From Acidobacteriota bacterium (GTDB lineage Bacteria > Acidobacteriota > Thermoanaerobaculia > Multivoradales > JAHZIX01): a DNA stretch of 15,442 bases. Shown here one piece after another: positions 1 to 7,616 of the stretch; the stretch's first letter is position 1; each line of letters starts with the position of its first letter. The notes under the pieces are model-generated. The model was not told the origin of the DNA and searched no databases. It saw only the letters and a program-made list of their open reading frames with translations. The stretch covers positions 1,054-16,495 of the forward strand of contig JAGQSE010000222.1 in NCBI GenBank assembly GCA_020439725.1. The letters are read 5' to 3'. Position numbers and translations under genes: made by a program.

Positions 1-479
1 TGATGGGTCAGCTGCTGGCCCCAGGTGTGGAGCACCGCCAGCACGCCGAGTCGGGCTCCCAAGTGTTTCGGACTCGTGGCCACCTCGAGGAGCGTCTGGG
101 CGGCGCAGCGAAACAGCAGGCCGTAGAGCGCCTTCGGATTGCGCAGTGCCAGAGGGCCTATCTCAGCGGGCAGGGTAAAGACCACGTGGAAATAGTCAAC
201 GGGAAGGAGGTCCCGTTGACGAGCTTCGAGCCAGCGCAGCCGCTCTGCGCCCTGGCACTTCGGACAGTGCCGATTGCGGCACGAGTTGTAGGCCACCCGA
301 CGCTCGTGGCAATGGTCACACTCGTAGACGTGACCGCCCAGCTCGGCGGTCCGGCAGCGTTCAATGGCCGACATCGCCCGCAGGTGCTCCAGCGGCAAGC
401 GCCCCGCGCGCTGCTCGCGGAAGCGACCTCCGTAGGACCGGAAGATGTCCGCCACCTCGAGGGTAGCGGCAGGAGCCAC
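1..479 (-). CDS. IS91-family transposase, N-terminal part (runs off left edge)
   Basis: The first 159 residues are visible, read from a GTG at 479. The protein begins VAPAATLEVADIFRSYGGRF. It carries a cysteine-rich zinc-binding region (C54-x2-C57, C67, C72-x2-C75, within CRNRHCPKC), followed by the family signature YFHVVFTLP at about 95-103. These are hallmarks of the zinc-binding N-terminal domain of IS91/IS801 transposases, which are Y2 rolling-circle enzymes that nick and transfer single strands. The HUH and tyrosine catalytic motifs would lie beyond the left edge. The gene follows the recombinase in the same frame, with only TAG and two codons between them, so translation is probably coupled. 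There is no ATG before residue 36, so GTG is the likely start. Confidence 0.88.
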   Translation of the reverse strand, partial: MAPAATLEVADIFRSYGGRFREQRAGRLPLEHLRAMSAIERCRTAELGGHVYECDHCHERRVAYNSCRNRHCPKCQGAERLRWLEARQRDLLPVDYFHVVFTLPAEIGPLALRNPKALYGLLFRCAAQTLLEVATSPKHLGARLGVLAVLHTWGQQLTH

Positions 480-485
480 GGCGGC

Positions 486-1346
486 CTACCAGAACCGCTC
501 GGGCGCTTCTCCGATCAGCGTGTCGAAGGGGCTTCGCACGCCGCTGGTTTGAGTCTCCGTGAGGCGGGTATAGATCATGGTGCTGGTCAGGTTGCGGTGC
601 CCCAGCAGCTGCTGGATGTAGAGCAGGCTCGTGCCCTGCTCCAGCAGGTGGGTGGCGAAGGCATGGCGCAGCGAATGAGCGCTGACCTTCTTCTCGATCC
701 CGGCCGCCGCCACGGATCGCTGGAAGGCGCGTTGGGCGCTTCGGGTTGCTATTGGCTGGTCCGCCCCTGGCCGAGCGAACAGCCAAGGGCGGGGCCGGCA
801 TCTCCACCAGTAGGTCTCCAGGTGGTACAGCAGCCGAGGAGACAGCATCACTGCTCGGTCCTGGCCCCCTTTGCCATCCCGAACGCAGATCCGCATCGCC
901 TCCCGGTCGATGTCCTCGACCCGGAGCCGGCGGCCTTCACCGAGCCGAAGCCCTGTCGCGTAGAGGGTCATGAAGAGCGTCTGGTAGAGAAGCCCCTCCG
1001 TCGCCGACAAGATCCGCTCTACCTCCTCGCGGGTCAAGATCACCGGCAGCTTGCGCCGACGCTGCCGCTTGACCACCAAGTCCTCGACCACTTCACCGCG
1101 TTCCAGAACGTGCCGGTAGAAGAACTTGAGGGCGTGCAGCGCTTGATTGACCGTGGAGTCGGACAGCTGGCGGTCCTTGAGCAGGTAGATCAGGTACGCC
1201 CGGACCTCCCGCTGGCCCAGCGTCCTCGGAGAACGGCCATAGTGCTCCACGAACTTGCGCACCGCGTAGAGATAGCTCTTCTGCGACCGGGGTCGCAGCC
1301 CCCGAAGCGCCATCTCCTCTTCCATCTTGGTCTTCAGCTTTCCCAT
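486..1346 (-). CDS. Tyrosine recombinase/integrase of the IS91-type element
   Basis: This is a full-length 286-residue tyrosine recombinase. The N-terminal SAM-like core-binding domain covers roughly 1-95 and the catalytic domain 100-286. The full catalytic set is visible: R134 in TGLRLGE, K159 in DGKGG, H224-x2-R227 in HSLRHAFATH, H250 in LLGHRNL and the nucleophile Y259 in MIYTRL. The start is fixed by a strong Shine-Dalgarno sequence (AAGGAGGT) five bases before the ATG. The enzyme should cut and rejoin DNA via a 3'-phosphotyrosine. Its real substrate in IS91-like elements is uncertain. It shares the transcript with the transposase downstream and may help transposition or resolve intermediates (inference). 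Confidence 0.93.
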   Translation of the reverse strand: MGKLKTKMEEEMALRGLRPRSQKSYLYAVRKFVEHYGRSPRTLGQREVRAYLIYLLKDRQLSDSTVNQALHALKFFYRHVLERGEVVEDLVVKRQRRRKLPVILTREEVERILSATEGLLYQTLFMTLYATGLRLGEGRRLRVEDIDREAMRICVRDGKGGQDRAVMLSPRLLYHLETYWWRCRPRPWLFARPGADQPIATRSAQRAFQRSVAAAGIEKKVSAHSLRHAFATHLLEQGTSLLYIQQLLGHRNLTSTMIYTRLTETQTSGVRSPFDTLIGEAPERFW

Positions 1347-1351
1347 AGCGA

Positions 1352-1380
1352 ACCTCCTTTCTTGGAGCGGTATGGCTCCA
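1352..1380 (-). promoter_or_regulatory. Strong ribosome binding site with adjacent hairpin before the recombinase
   Basis: The Shine-Dalgarno sequence for the recombinase (AGGAGGT on the minus strand, plus-strand positions 1352-1358) is preceded by a 6-bp inverted repeat, TGGAGC / GCTCCA, at 1363-1368 and 1375-1380 with a 6-base loop. The hairpin sits in the leader just upstream of the ribosome site. It could be a leader structure that limits expression, a recombinase site, or part of the element's end. No function can be assigned. Confidence 0.4.
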
Positions 1381-1530
1381 CAAAGGAAGTGCGCCGGATT
1401 CAGGAGATCCTGAACGCAACGGACGGAAAGTCGGGATCTGGTAGACGTGCCGGAAGGAAGAGAGCGTGAGACCTTGGGGTCAGGGAACCACCGCGAAGCG
1501 GTTTAGTTCAACCTCAGATTAACCGTCACC

Positions 1531-1857
1531 ACCGCCGGGCTGCCTATACGACGCCCACCGCTTCGCTGCCAAGCTCCTGCATCAGGCTAAAGCAAATGAT
1601 TGCTAAAGTTTACGCACTTTCTGCCGTCAGTGTCAAGCCTCAGAGCCGGCCAATAGGCGCGCAGAAGTCAGCCTGTCGGCGTGTTCCTGCCTATTAGACA
1701 GCTCTTGCCGCCCAGGCGATTGAGGAATCCGCCGGAGAGCTCGGTGCTCTGCTCTCTCACGCTCGACCGGGTCTCTGCCTGTGCGACCCCTTCTCGTGTC
1801 GCATAGACAGATCGAGGGCTGTTCGTATAGGCAGCGTCATGTAGGCAGCCTGCGGGA
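1531..1857. repeat. Cluster of six 13-bp repeats, three forward then three inverted
   Basis: Copies related to CTGCCTATACGAC occur on the plus strand at 1540-1552, 1687-1699 (CTGCCTATTAGAC) and 1775-1787 (CTGCCTGTGCGAC). On the minus strand they occur at 1798-1810 (CTGTCTATGCGAC), 1822-1834 (CTGCCTATACGAA) and 1836-1848 (CTGCCTACATGAC). Copies 1 and 5 form an exact 13-bp inverted pair (1539-1551 and 1823-1835). The outermost copies extend to imperfect 24-bp inverted repeats (1531-1554 against 1834-1857, 18 of 24 matching). The last two copies are nearly tandem, 14 bp apart. Several recombinase-binding repeats facing inward is the layout of multi-site transposon ends (as in Tn7-like or Tn402-like elements), but the sequence matches no end I recognise. 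No target-site duplication was seen. Confidence 0.6.
1775..1810. repeat. Imperfect hairpin formed by two of the 13-bp repeats
   Basis: Repeat copies 3 and 4 face each other across a 10-base loop (1788-1797). Of 13 positions, 11 are Watson-Crick pairs and one is a G-T wobble; only one is mispaired. The central TGCGAC / GTCGCA part is exact. No T-rich tract follows on either strand, so a simple intrinsic terminator is not supported. Confidence 0.5.
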
Positions 1858-2119
1858 GGAGAGATCCCGTCGAATGTAGCGGCTCGTTTTGGCCCAGTTC
1901 ACGTCCGAAGGCGACATGATCGAGCTTCAAGAAATGGCGTCACCCTGTAGTGACCTGACCGCGGCTTTGTAGGCGATCGACCGGCTCTGTACGACTGCGG
2001 GGCTCTATGCGTGCCCAGGGCCGTCGGCAGCGAGCGGGCCGGACCACGACCTCGCCGCAAGAGTCGGACTTGCCGGCTCCTACGACGACTTCCGGGCCAG
2101 CACTCCTCAGCCGACGGGG

Positions 2120-2713
2120 TCAGTCGGGCTCCGCCAACGAACGACGCCGCCCCTGCACCTCGTACCGCAGCTCCACAACCCCGTTCTGGTAGGCCTTGAC
2201 CCCCGCGAGATGGAGGGCAACGTCCCGATCTAGGGTCTCGAAGAACGAGATCCCGTCGCCGATCACGATGGGCAGGATCGAGTAGTAGATCTCGTCAGCG
2301 AGGCCGCGGCGGAGGCATTCGCCGGACACTGCCCCACCGCCGACGACCCAGATGCTGCGGAAGCTGCGCCGCAATCGGCCGTTGAGGAGCTCTTCGAGGT
2401 CTCCTGAAACGAGCTCGACCGAGTCGCGGGTCCGCGGCAGGTCGCGGGTGGTCAGCACGAAGGTCGGCTTGTCGCCGTAGGCCCAGCCGAAGCCTTGCGC
2501 CTCGAAGCGCAGCGCGGTCTCGTAGGTGCGGGAGCCCATGACGTAGCAGTCGATCGTCTCGAGGAAGGCGGCGATCGTCTCCGGAGCCAGGACCTCGCCG
2601 TCGGCGAACTCGTCGGTGGTCTCCATCCAGTCGACGCTACCGTCCCGGCGCGCGATGAAGCCGTCGAGGCTCGCGGCCATGTGGATCGTGACGCGGGAGT
2701 CGGTGGTCGTCAT
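2120..2713 (-). CDS. Dihydrofolate reductase-family protein (RibD C-terminal domain, YyaP/YwjB-like)
   Basis: This 197-residue protein is a single RibD-C/DHFR-like fold. Visible family motifs are ASLDGFIA near the start (14-21), MGSRTYE (59-65), the nucleotide-binding loop VVGGGA (123-128) and LPIVIGDGISFF (147-158). Members are NADPH-dependent reductases by homology to the RibD reductase and DHFR, but these short stand-alone versions mostly have no proven substrate. It is not a classical folate-pathway DHFR. The ATG start has a GAGGAG about 13 bases upstream, a rather long spacing. It lies 33 bases after the phospholipase gene on the same strand, so co-transcription is likely. Confidence 0.87.
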   Translation of the reverse strand: MTTTDSRVTIHMAASLDGFIARRDGSVDWMETTDEFADGEVLAPETIAAFLETIDCYVMGSRTYETALRFEAQGFGWAYGDKPTFVLTTRDLPRTRDSVELVSGDLEELLNGRLRRSFRSIWVVGGGAVSGECLRRGLADEIYYSILPIVIGDGISFFETLDRDVALHLAGVKAYQNGVVELRYEVQGRRRSLAEPD

Positions 2714-2746
2714 CGCGGGCTCGCGGCTCCTCTCGGCCCTTCTCCG

Positions 2747-4507
2747 CTACTCGGAAGCGAGCTGCGCCTTGCGAAACCAGTCGACGCCACCGTGCTGGCC
2801 CATCCCGTCGGAGATACACGTCAACATCGCCTGGTATTCGTCCCAATCGGCCTGGTCGGCGTTGGGTGTCGTGTCGGCCTTGGGGAAGATCGCTGCGAAG
2901 ACGTGGAGCGTGCCGGTCATCCCGCCGGTTACCCCCAACGTCGGGTTGTCCACCGTCGTGGCGGTGTACTTCGTGTAGCTCAATTCGCCGGTGGCGCAGG
3001 GAAAACTCCACGACGCCTTCGTCGAGTCGACCGGGCCCGACTCGAAGACCTGCTGTTTGGGCACCGGTAGGCACAGGTTCCAGAACAGGAATTTGCCACC
3101 GCAGAACACGGTCGGGTCGAATGTCTTGGGATCGCTCGGGGGCACGTTCGGAGGCCCCTTCCCGAACAGGTAGGCGATGTCCACGGGAACCTTCGTCTTG
3201 GAGAGCCCCGGCGGCTGATAGAACTGCTGGACGTTGTCGAACGCGATGATGTTGAACGACGGCGCCGAGTTCTTCTGCAGGAAGTTGACCACGTGAGCGA
3301 CCGCGGAGTTGTCGAGGAAGCCACCGTCCGCAAGACGGATGAACCGTTCCGCGGCCAGCGTTTCGGGCTTCGTATCTTGCGTCGCCGTGGTCGGTGTCAG
3401 CGAGTTCTGCTCGATCTTGAAGCCAGGAGCCAAGCCGGACGCATTGTAGGCGTCCGTCCAGGGCGCAACACCTCCCTGATACGACTCGACGGCTTCGCTC
3501 GCCTGTGCGCCAGCAGCCGCGCTCGAGGTCGCCGCCGTCATGAGGACGGAGACATCGCTGTTCAACCCGGAGTTCGAGACCGTCGCGTTCCCAGGGGGCG
3601 GACCGCCGGAGCTGGCATTGCTGGCATATTTCAACTGCATGTCGCCGGCCATGAAGAAGTCCGGCGCACCGAGGCGAGAGGCGGCGGGGAGGCTGGCGAA
3701 CGCGATGGGCGTGACGCTGACCTGCTTCGGCACGTCGGGCCTCAGTTGCGACGTCACCTGGTAGAAGATCTCGTTGCAGTAGACATAGCCGCAGTCGTTC
3801 TGGTTCGTCACCACGGTGTCCGTGAGCATCGTCGCCGCAAAGACCAGCGACTTGTCTTCGGCCCACTGCTGACGTTCGCCGCTCAAGGGCTTGTTGCCCA
3901 GATCCTGAGCCATCCCGTAGGGCTGGAAGACGACGTCCTCGACGATGTTGGTCCAGACGGTATATTGATGGTCGGTGAGCCGGATGACGTTGCACTCGAA
4001 ACAGGAAAGTGGTCTCGAGGCACCGCAACCAAACCCTTGATAGGTACAGCTCGGATCACTCAGCGCGGTCCGTTGCTGCCCGAGATAGCCGGTCGAGCCG
4101 TAGGTGCTGAGCGCGCCAGGGGCCTCGATCGAGGCACGAAACTCCTGCGAATAGGCCAGCATGGTGGAGAACCAGCTGCCGCCGGAGTTCGACGCGATGC
4201 CGGTTACGTCCTGAAAGACCGTCCCGAGGTCGACGGATGCGGGGTCCGTTGAGCCCGCGCGATAGCCCTCGAGCAAACCCATCGTCCAGGCCGCCTGGGC
4301 GGTATGCGCGCGCCACCCGCCGCCCGAAATGGCCACGTAGGTGTCTGGAGCCGGGCTCTCGGGGACCGACTCGGTCGGTGGCTGGCAGCCCAGGAGCCCG
4401 AGGAGCGCCGACGAGACCAGGGCGATTCCACCGAGACGTCGGTTCCAGGCCCTGCGGTTCCCCGCGATCATCGTCCTGAGATCCACCCCACGCTTCTGTC
4501 TGACCAT
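2747..4507 (-). CDS. Lipoprotein with phospholipase B / cPLA2-like catalytic domain
   Basis: The ATG at 4507 was chosen because GGAGGT lies just upstream; it gives 586 residues. A basic N-terminus and hydrophobic stretch (about 25-40) end in the lipobox LLGC, with lipidated Cys41, so the protein is exported and membrane-anchored. The mature part carries an oxyanion-type glycine motif (SGGGWRA, 61-67), a nucleophile elbow SNSGGSW (Ser108 the likely nucleophile, as in GLSGGSW of fungal phospholipase B) and DGGFLDN (Asp394 the likely dyad partner). This supports an acyl hydrolase of the cPLA2/PLB superfamily acting on phospholipids or lysophospholipids outside the cytoplasm. Several cysteines in the mature part fit disulfides. 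A 239-base gap upstream probably holds its promoter. Confidence 0.82.
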   Translation of the reverse strand: MVRQKRGVDLRTMIAGNRRAWNRRLGGIALVSSALLGLLGCQPPTESVPESPAPDTYVAISGGGWRAHTAQAAWTMGLLEGYRAGSTDPASVDLGTVFQDVTGIASNSGGSWFSTMLAYSQEFRASIEAPGALSTYGSTGYLGQQRTALSDPSCTYQGFGCGASRPLSCFECNVIRLTDHQYTVWTNIVEDVVFQPYGMAQDLGNKPLSGERQQWAEDKSLVFAATMLTDTVVTNQNDCGYVYCNEIFYQVTSQLRPDVPKQVSVTPIAFASLPAASRLGAPDFFMAGDMQLKYASNASSGGPPPGNATVSNSGLNSDVSVLMTAATSSAAAGAQASEAVESYQGGVAPWTDAYNASGLAPGFKIEQNSLTPTTATQDTKPETLAAERFIRLADGGFLDNSAVAHVVNFLQKNSAPSFNIIAFDNVQQFYQPPGLSKTKVPVDIAYLFGKGPPNVPPSDPKTFDPTVFCGGKFLFWNLCLPVPKQQVFESGPVDSTKASWSFPCATGELSYTKYTATTVDNPTLGVTGGMTGTLHVFAAIFPKADTTPNADQADWDEYQAMLTCISDGMGQHGGVDWFRKAQLASE

Positions 4508-4746
4508 CGCGACCTCCTTCGTCTCCACTCCGCCGACCGAGAGGGCGCCGTCAGCCTCCGTTGCGTCGGGTCGCCGAATCGCCGAAGACACGACGCGGCC
4601 CAACGGCGGCGTGCACGACCCGCTGGACCCGAGGGCCAGACGCGTTCTCTCTACCGGGAAAGGACTCGATGGAGCATAGCAGGACGGGGCTGGAGTCAGG
4701 GGCCGGCCTCGACCGGGGCCGTGGGCCAGGACCTTGCGCGCCACCC

Positions 4747-5211
4747 TCAGCGCAGAAGGAACACCAGCTCCACGACGTCCTCACCAACGCCCCCGACGCT
4801 CTCTTCGTGGTCGAGCCTGAAGCCGCACTTCTCGAGGACGCGGATCGAGCCGAGGTTGTGCTGGGCCACGTGTGCATGGAGGGGACGGTCGGTCACGACG
4901 CCCAGGAACGCCCCGAGAGCCCGGCTAGCCACGCCCTGGCCCCAATGCTCCTGGCCGATCCAATAGCCGACGAGACGGACGCCGTCCTGAAGCCAGCTGC
5001 CGATGTACCCCGCCACCTGGTCGCCGACCAGCACCGTCCGCGTCACCGCCGCCGGATTGCCAAGGACGTGGGTCGCCCAATGGGCATCGAAGGCCGCCCG
5101 GTCGCGCGAGGGAAAGGCAGCCATCCGCGTGGCGTCAGCGTCGAGCTGGTGCTCGTAGAAGATCGACAGGTCGGCGACGTCGACGGTACGAAGGCGGACG
5201 TCCAGGCTCAC
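4747..5211 (-). CDS. GNAT-family N-acetyltransferase
   Basis: The 154-residue protein has the acetyl-CoA binding motif A of GNAT enzymes, GYWIGQEHWGQGVAS (about 82-96), followed by the typical LGSIRVLEKCGF segment in which the last helix and strand pack. This resembles RimJ/RimL-type or small-molecule acetyltransferases; the acceptor is unknown. The start is the GTG at 5211, whose last bases overlap the DUF1801 stop as GTGA, a classic translational-coupling overlap. An open frame continues upstream, but that part lies inside the DUF1801 gene and lacks family sequence. The gene is the second of a two-gene unit with DUF1801. Confidence 0.88.
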   Translation of the reverse strand: MSLDVRLRTVDVADLSIFYEHQLDADATRMAAFPSRDRAAFDAHWATHVLGNPAAVTRTVLVGDQVAGYIGSWLQDGVRLVGYWIGQEHWGQGVASRALGAFLGVVTDRPLHAHVAQHNLGSIRVLEKCGFRLDHEESVGGVGEDVVELVFLLR

Positions 5212-5639
5212 TTCTGAGAGTCCGTTTTGGCTTCGTACCCGAGCTGCTCGATCCAGCTCCTCACCAACTCGACCACCACGTCCCTGAGCTCGGCGGCCTG
5301 CTCGGGCGACTTCAACGTCACCACACAGCGGTCGATGGCCGGCCACTTGAGGAGATGGTGCGGGTCGTCCAAGGTGAAGTTCCGTTGCGGCGTCTTCGGC
5401 TTGGCCCCGGTATGCAGGACGAGCTGCAGGTTCCTGGGCGGATAGAGCTTGAAGGTCGCGAAGTGGTCGTCGATCTTGAAGCTCGGAGCGTTCCATTTGA
5501 CCTCCTCCGTGATCCTCGGGTCGAGCCCCTGGATCGCCTCGCGGAGCCTTTCGATCTCCGCCTTGAACGGATGGTCGAGCTGCTTCATGAAGGCATCGAC
5601 GTCCGCCTGCTGAGTTGCAATGTCTCGTTTCGTCGCCAT
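5208..5639 (-). CDS. DUF1801 (YdhG-like) domain protein
   Basis: The 143-residue protein begins MATKRDIATQQADVDAFMKQ and contains the DUF1801 pattern: an N-terminal helix pair, then EEVKWNAPSFKIDDHFATF (about 65-83) and a C-terminal helix ending in VVELVRSWIEQLGYEAK. The family has a YdhG/YjbR-like fold with a proposed ligand-binding surface, and its biochemical role is not established. The ATG at 5639 is the natural start; an open frame extends further upstream but its translation there is low-complexity and arginine-rich. It overlaps the GNAT gene by four bases (GTGA), so the two are very probably co-translated. Confidence 0.88.
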   Translation of the reverse strand: MATKRDIATQQADVDAFMKQLDHPFKAEIERLREAIQGLDPRITEEVKWNAPSFKIDDHFATFKLYPPRNLQLVLHTGAKPKTPQRNFTLDDPHHLLKWPAIDRCVVTLKSPEQAAELRDVVVELVRSWIEQLGYEAKTDSQK

Positions 5640-5727
5640 GGTGTACCGGATCTCCGTGGGGGGGGTTCGCCCGCCGGGTCGAGATCGTCGCCAGCGGAGC
5701 TCGTTGCGTGGTGCCGTGAGCCTCTCC

Positions 5728-6753
5728 TTACTCGCGAAGCCAGCGGACGTCGATGGACCGGTCGAGCCCGGGTAGGGGCAGCGACGCCGCTTCCGCCTCG
5801 ACCTCGGAGCGCTGCGCGTTCGACAGCCGCCGCCATGGCTCGATCGTGAGCACATGGTTCGCGCGCCGCCAGGTGCCGACGGTCTCCCCCTCGACGAGGA
5901 GGGCGCCGGGCCACACGCGGGATGTCCACAGCGCGCGGCGGTGAACGTCGTCGGGCACCAGCAGCTCGCGGTCGGCCCCTTGCAGCAGGAACCAGGTATC
6001 ACCGCTCGGCAAGAGGCGGGCCGGTGCCGCGGGACCCGGCGGCGCACGAAAGAGGGGCTCGTCCCGGCTCAGGATCCACGCCTCCCCGATGGGCGTTCGC
6101 ACCGGTGTCAACGCCTCGCCGAGGGCCGCGAACGCCGCCTTTGCGCTCGCCGGTCGGATTCCGGCCCAGGTCGCGAATCCTTCGGGCGTCGCCGGGCCGA
6201 AGACGTGCAGGTACCGTCGGGCCAGTTCGAGACGCGCCTCCCGGGGGTCCACCGCAGGTGCGGGCACGTTCCAAAGCTCGGGCTGTCGTGCCCCGTCCCA
6301 CCGGATCAAGACCGTGCCCGTCGGCGCCGCGTAGCGCAGCTCGTTGGCGTGCTTCGCGCCGACCGCGCGGGCCGCGTCGCCGTGGAGCATCCGGGTGCCC
6401 GCCAGCACCGCGGTCAGGCGGGTGGCGAGATCCCGTGCCCGTGTCAACGGGCGCTTCTCCTCCGGGAGTCTGCCGAGGGTGAAGACCGCGAGATCGCTCT
6501 TCGCCACGACGTAGGCGCTGAACCGTGGTCCCCACACCTGGACCAGCGACGGATCCTCCCAGATCCCCGGTTCCGTCCCGGCCATCCGCGCATGGATCGA
6601 GAGCAACGCGGCCCGCGGCATGCTGTCCTGGAGGCCCGCCCACGCCGCGCGGTGCAACGCGGACGGGCCCTGGGGAAGCCGCTCCTCGAGGGCCGAGACC
6701 CGGCGCCGGAATGCGAGGACCTGGGAGCGAGTGAGCTCGAGTCGGGCGGTCAT
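5728..6753 (-). CDS. Winged-helix DNA-binding protein, AlkZ/YcaQ-like (HTH_42)
   Basis: The 341-residue protein matches the winged-helix family that includes the AlkZ and YcaQ DNA glycosylases. The N-terminal part has LTRSQVLAFR and AGLQDSMPRAALLSIHAR (39-56). A central block follows (RYLHVFGPATPEGFATWAG), and the C-terminal part has LLPSGDTWFLLQGADRELLV and GTWRRANHV. Characterised AlkZ enzymes remove bulky alkylated bases using a Q-x-Q pair; the corresponding place here seems to read Q42-D-S44, so glycosylase activity is uncertain. It is a DUF-type relative common in GC-rich bacteria. The start is the ATG at 6753 with GGGAG close upstream. It stands 88 bases before the DUF1801 gene. Confidence 0.82.
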   Translation of the reverse strand: MTARLELTRSQVLAFRRRVSALEERLPQGPSALHRAAWAGLQDSMPRAALLSIHARMAGTEPGIWEDPSLVQVWGPRFSAYVVAKSDLAVFTLGRLPEEKRPLTRARDLATRLTAVLAGTRMLHGDAARAVGAKHANELRYAAPTGTVLIRWDGARQPELWNVPAPAVDPREARLELARRYLHVFGPATPEGFATWAGIRPASAKAAFAALGEALTPVRTPIGEAWILSRDEPLFRAPPGPAAPARLLPSGDTWFLLQGADRELLVPDDVHRRALWTSRVWPGALLVEGETVGTWRRANHVLTIEPWRRLSNAQRSEVEAEAASLPLPGLDRSIDVRWLRE

Positions 6754-6947
6754 TCGCTCCCGCCCCTTTCCATCTGACCGGGTCTCGACACCAGGCAACC
6801 CTCCGTTGGTCTCGCCGGGATCTTATCCGCAGCCCAAGCGCCCACCACCGCCGACCCGGCGCGGGCTCCGTCCCGATCGCTCGAAGCGAGAGCGAGTCGT
6901 CGCTTCCGTCGAGCCCGGTAGCTCGCGCGCGGCTCGACGGAACCGGG

Positions 6948-7352
6948 TCACCCCTCGGCCGGCATGGCGCTCATGTGGGCGAGGCCCCAGCCATGGCCGT
7001 CTGGGTCGACGAAGCTGTGCGTGTACATGAAGCCAAAGTCCTCGGGCTCGTCGTAGGTCGAGCCCCCCGCGGCGACCGCCTTCTTGACCAGCTCGTCCAC
7101 CTCTTCACGGCTGCCGCAGCTCAGGGTGTGCAAGACCTCGACGGCCTGGCTCGTGTCGCAGATGGCCTTGGGCGTGAAGTCCTTGAACCGGGCGTGGGTC
7201 AGCAACATCAGCGAAATCGTGTCGCTGACGACGACGTTGGCCCCGGTCTCGTCGGAGAACTGCGGATTCTTGGCAAAGCCGAGGGCCTCCCAAAAGGCGA
7301 TCGACTTCGGGAGGTCGGCGACGGGGAGGGTGATGAAGACTTGACGGCTCAC
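6948..7352 (-). CDS. VOC-family (glyoxalase/bleomycin-resistance fold) protein
   Basis: The 134-residue protein has the first-module signature FITLPVADLPKSIAFWEALGF (residues 6-26) and the final strand VDPDGHGWGLAHM typical of VOC proteins, with a KKAVAAGGSTYDEP segment between them. This subgroup resembles predicted lactoylglutathione lyase-like proteins, but the substrate and metal are not known; a fosfomycin- or bleomycin-type resistance role cannot be claimed. The GTG at 7352 is preceded by AAGGAGA at ideal spacing, which decides the start. Confidence 0.88.
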   Translation of the reverse strand: MSRQVFITLPVADLPKSIAFWEALGFAKNPQFSDETGANVVVSDTISLMLLTHARFKDFTPKAICDTSQAVEVLHTLSCGSREEVDELVKKAVAAGGSTYDEPEDFGFMYTHSFVDPDGHGWGLAHMSAMPAEG

Positions 7353-7616
7353 GGAGCTCTCCTTCGTGTCGTGGGTGGTCAGGATGTGTGCTGAGGCCGG
7401 GCCCCCGGAGGACCGTGACCGATATCGAATCGGGGGTCAGCGGGGTCTCCTCAGACGTTCCAACCCCATAGACTCCCGGCCGCCCCGAAACTCATCGGTG
7501 GTGGCGGAACTTTCTTCGAGCCCGCAGAACGGAGGCGGACCGAGAGCTGGACACCCTCGGTCTCGAGAGCCGCCAACGCCCGCACCTCGTAGCCGTCCGA
7601 GGGCTGCGCTTCGAGG

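Larger units (their letters stand above)
1..1500 (-). mobile_element. IS91-family element, left part only (tyrosine recombinase + Y2 transposase)
   Basis: A recombinase gene and the start of an IS91-type transposase gene are arranged as one minus-strand unit. Some IS91-like elements are known to carry such an accessory tyrosine recombinase upstream of the HUH (Y2) transposase. The element runs off the left edge, so its origin end is not visible. The other end was not located exactly. Upstream of the recombinase there are several small palindromes: 1363-1380, 1399-1414 (7-bp arms around GA) and 1490-1502 (ACCGC, loop GAA, GCGGT). Subterminal hairpins are typical of IS91 ends, so I place the boundary near 1500 by inference only. 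Confidence 0.6.
1501..2119. other. Gene-free interval between the IS element and the RibD-like gene
   Basis: No convincing coding region was found on either strand across about 620 bases; open frames are short and without recognisable protein sequence. It holds the inward-facing repeat cluster at 1531-1857 and small hairpins at 1591-1604 (AGCAA, loop ATGA, TTGCT, flanked by a direct repeat GCTAAAG), 1853-1869 (CGGGA / TCCCG) and 1939-1954 (GTCAC / GTGAC). The density of small palindromes suggests a non-coding mobile or regulatory element rather than decayed coding sequence. Confidence 0.6.

Noticed and set aside
3..1469. A very long open frame on the plus strand opposite the IS genes
   Set aside because: Its translation is low-complexity and Arg/Pro/Gln-rich, while the minus strand encodes a recombinase with all catalytic residues and a zinc-finger transposase. 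It is a shadow of high GC coding.
1540..1848. A CRISPR array
   Set aside because: The repeats are only 13 bp, lie in both orientations and have unequal spacers; no cas genes are near.
4508..4744. N-terminal extension of the phospholipase to 4744
   Set aside because: The extension precedes a perfect lipoprotein signal peptide that has its own GGAGGT ribosome site, so translation should begin at 4507.
5212..6047. Longer forms of the GNAT and DUF1801 proteins (open frames to 5496 and 6047)
   Set aside because: The extensions lie inside the upstream genes, are arginine-rich and match no family, while the internal starts (GTGA overlap; ATG at 5639) give family-length proteins.
7353..7616. A decayed gene between the VOC and SnoaL-like genes
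   Set aside because: A minus-strand frame ending near 7451 has a faintly protein-like stretch (DLEAQPSDGYEVRALAALET) but no recognisable family or clear start, so no pseudogene is called.
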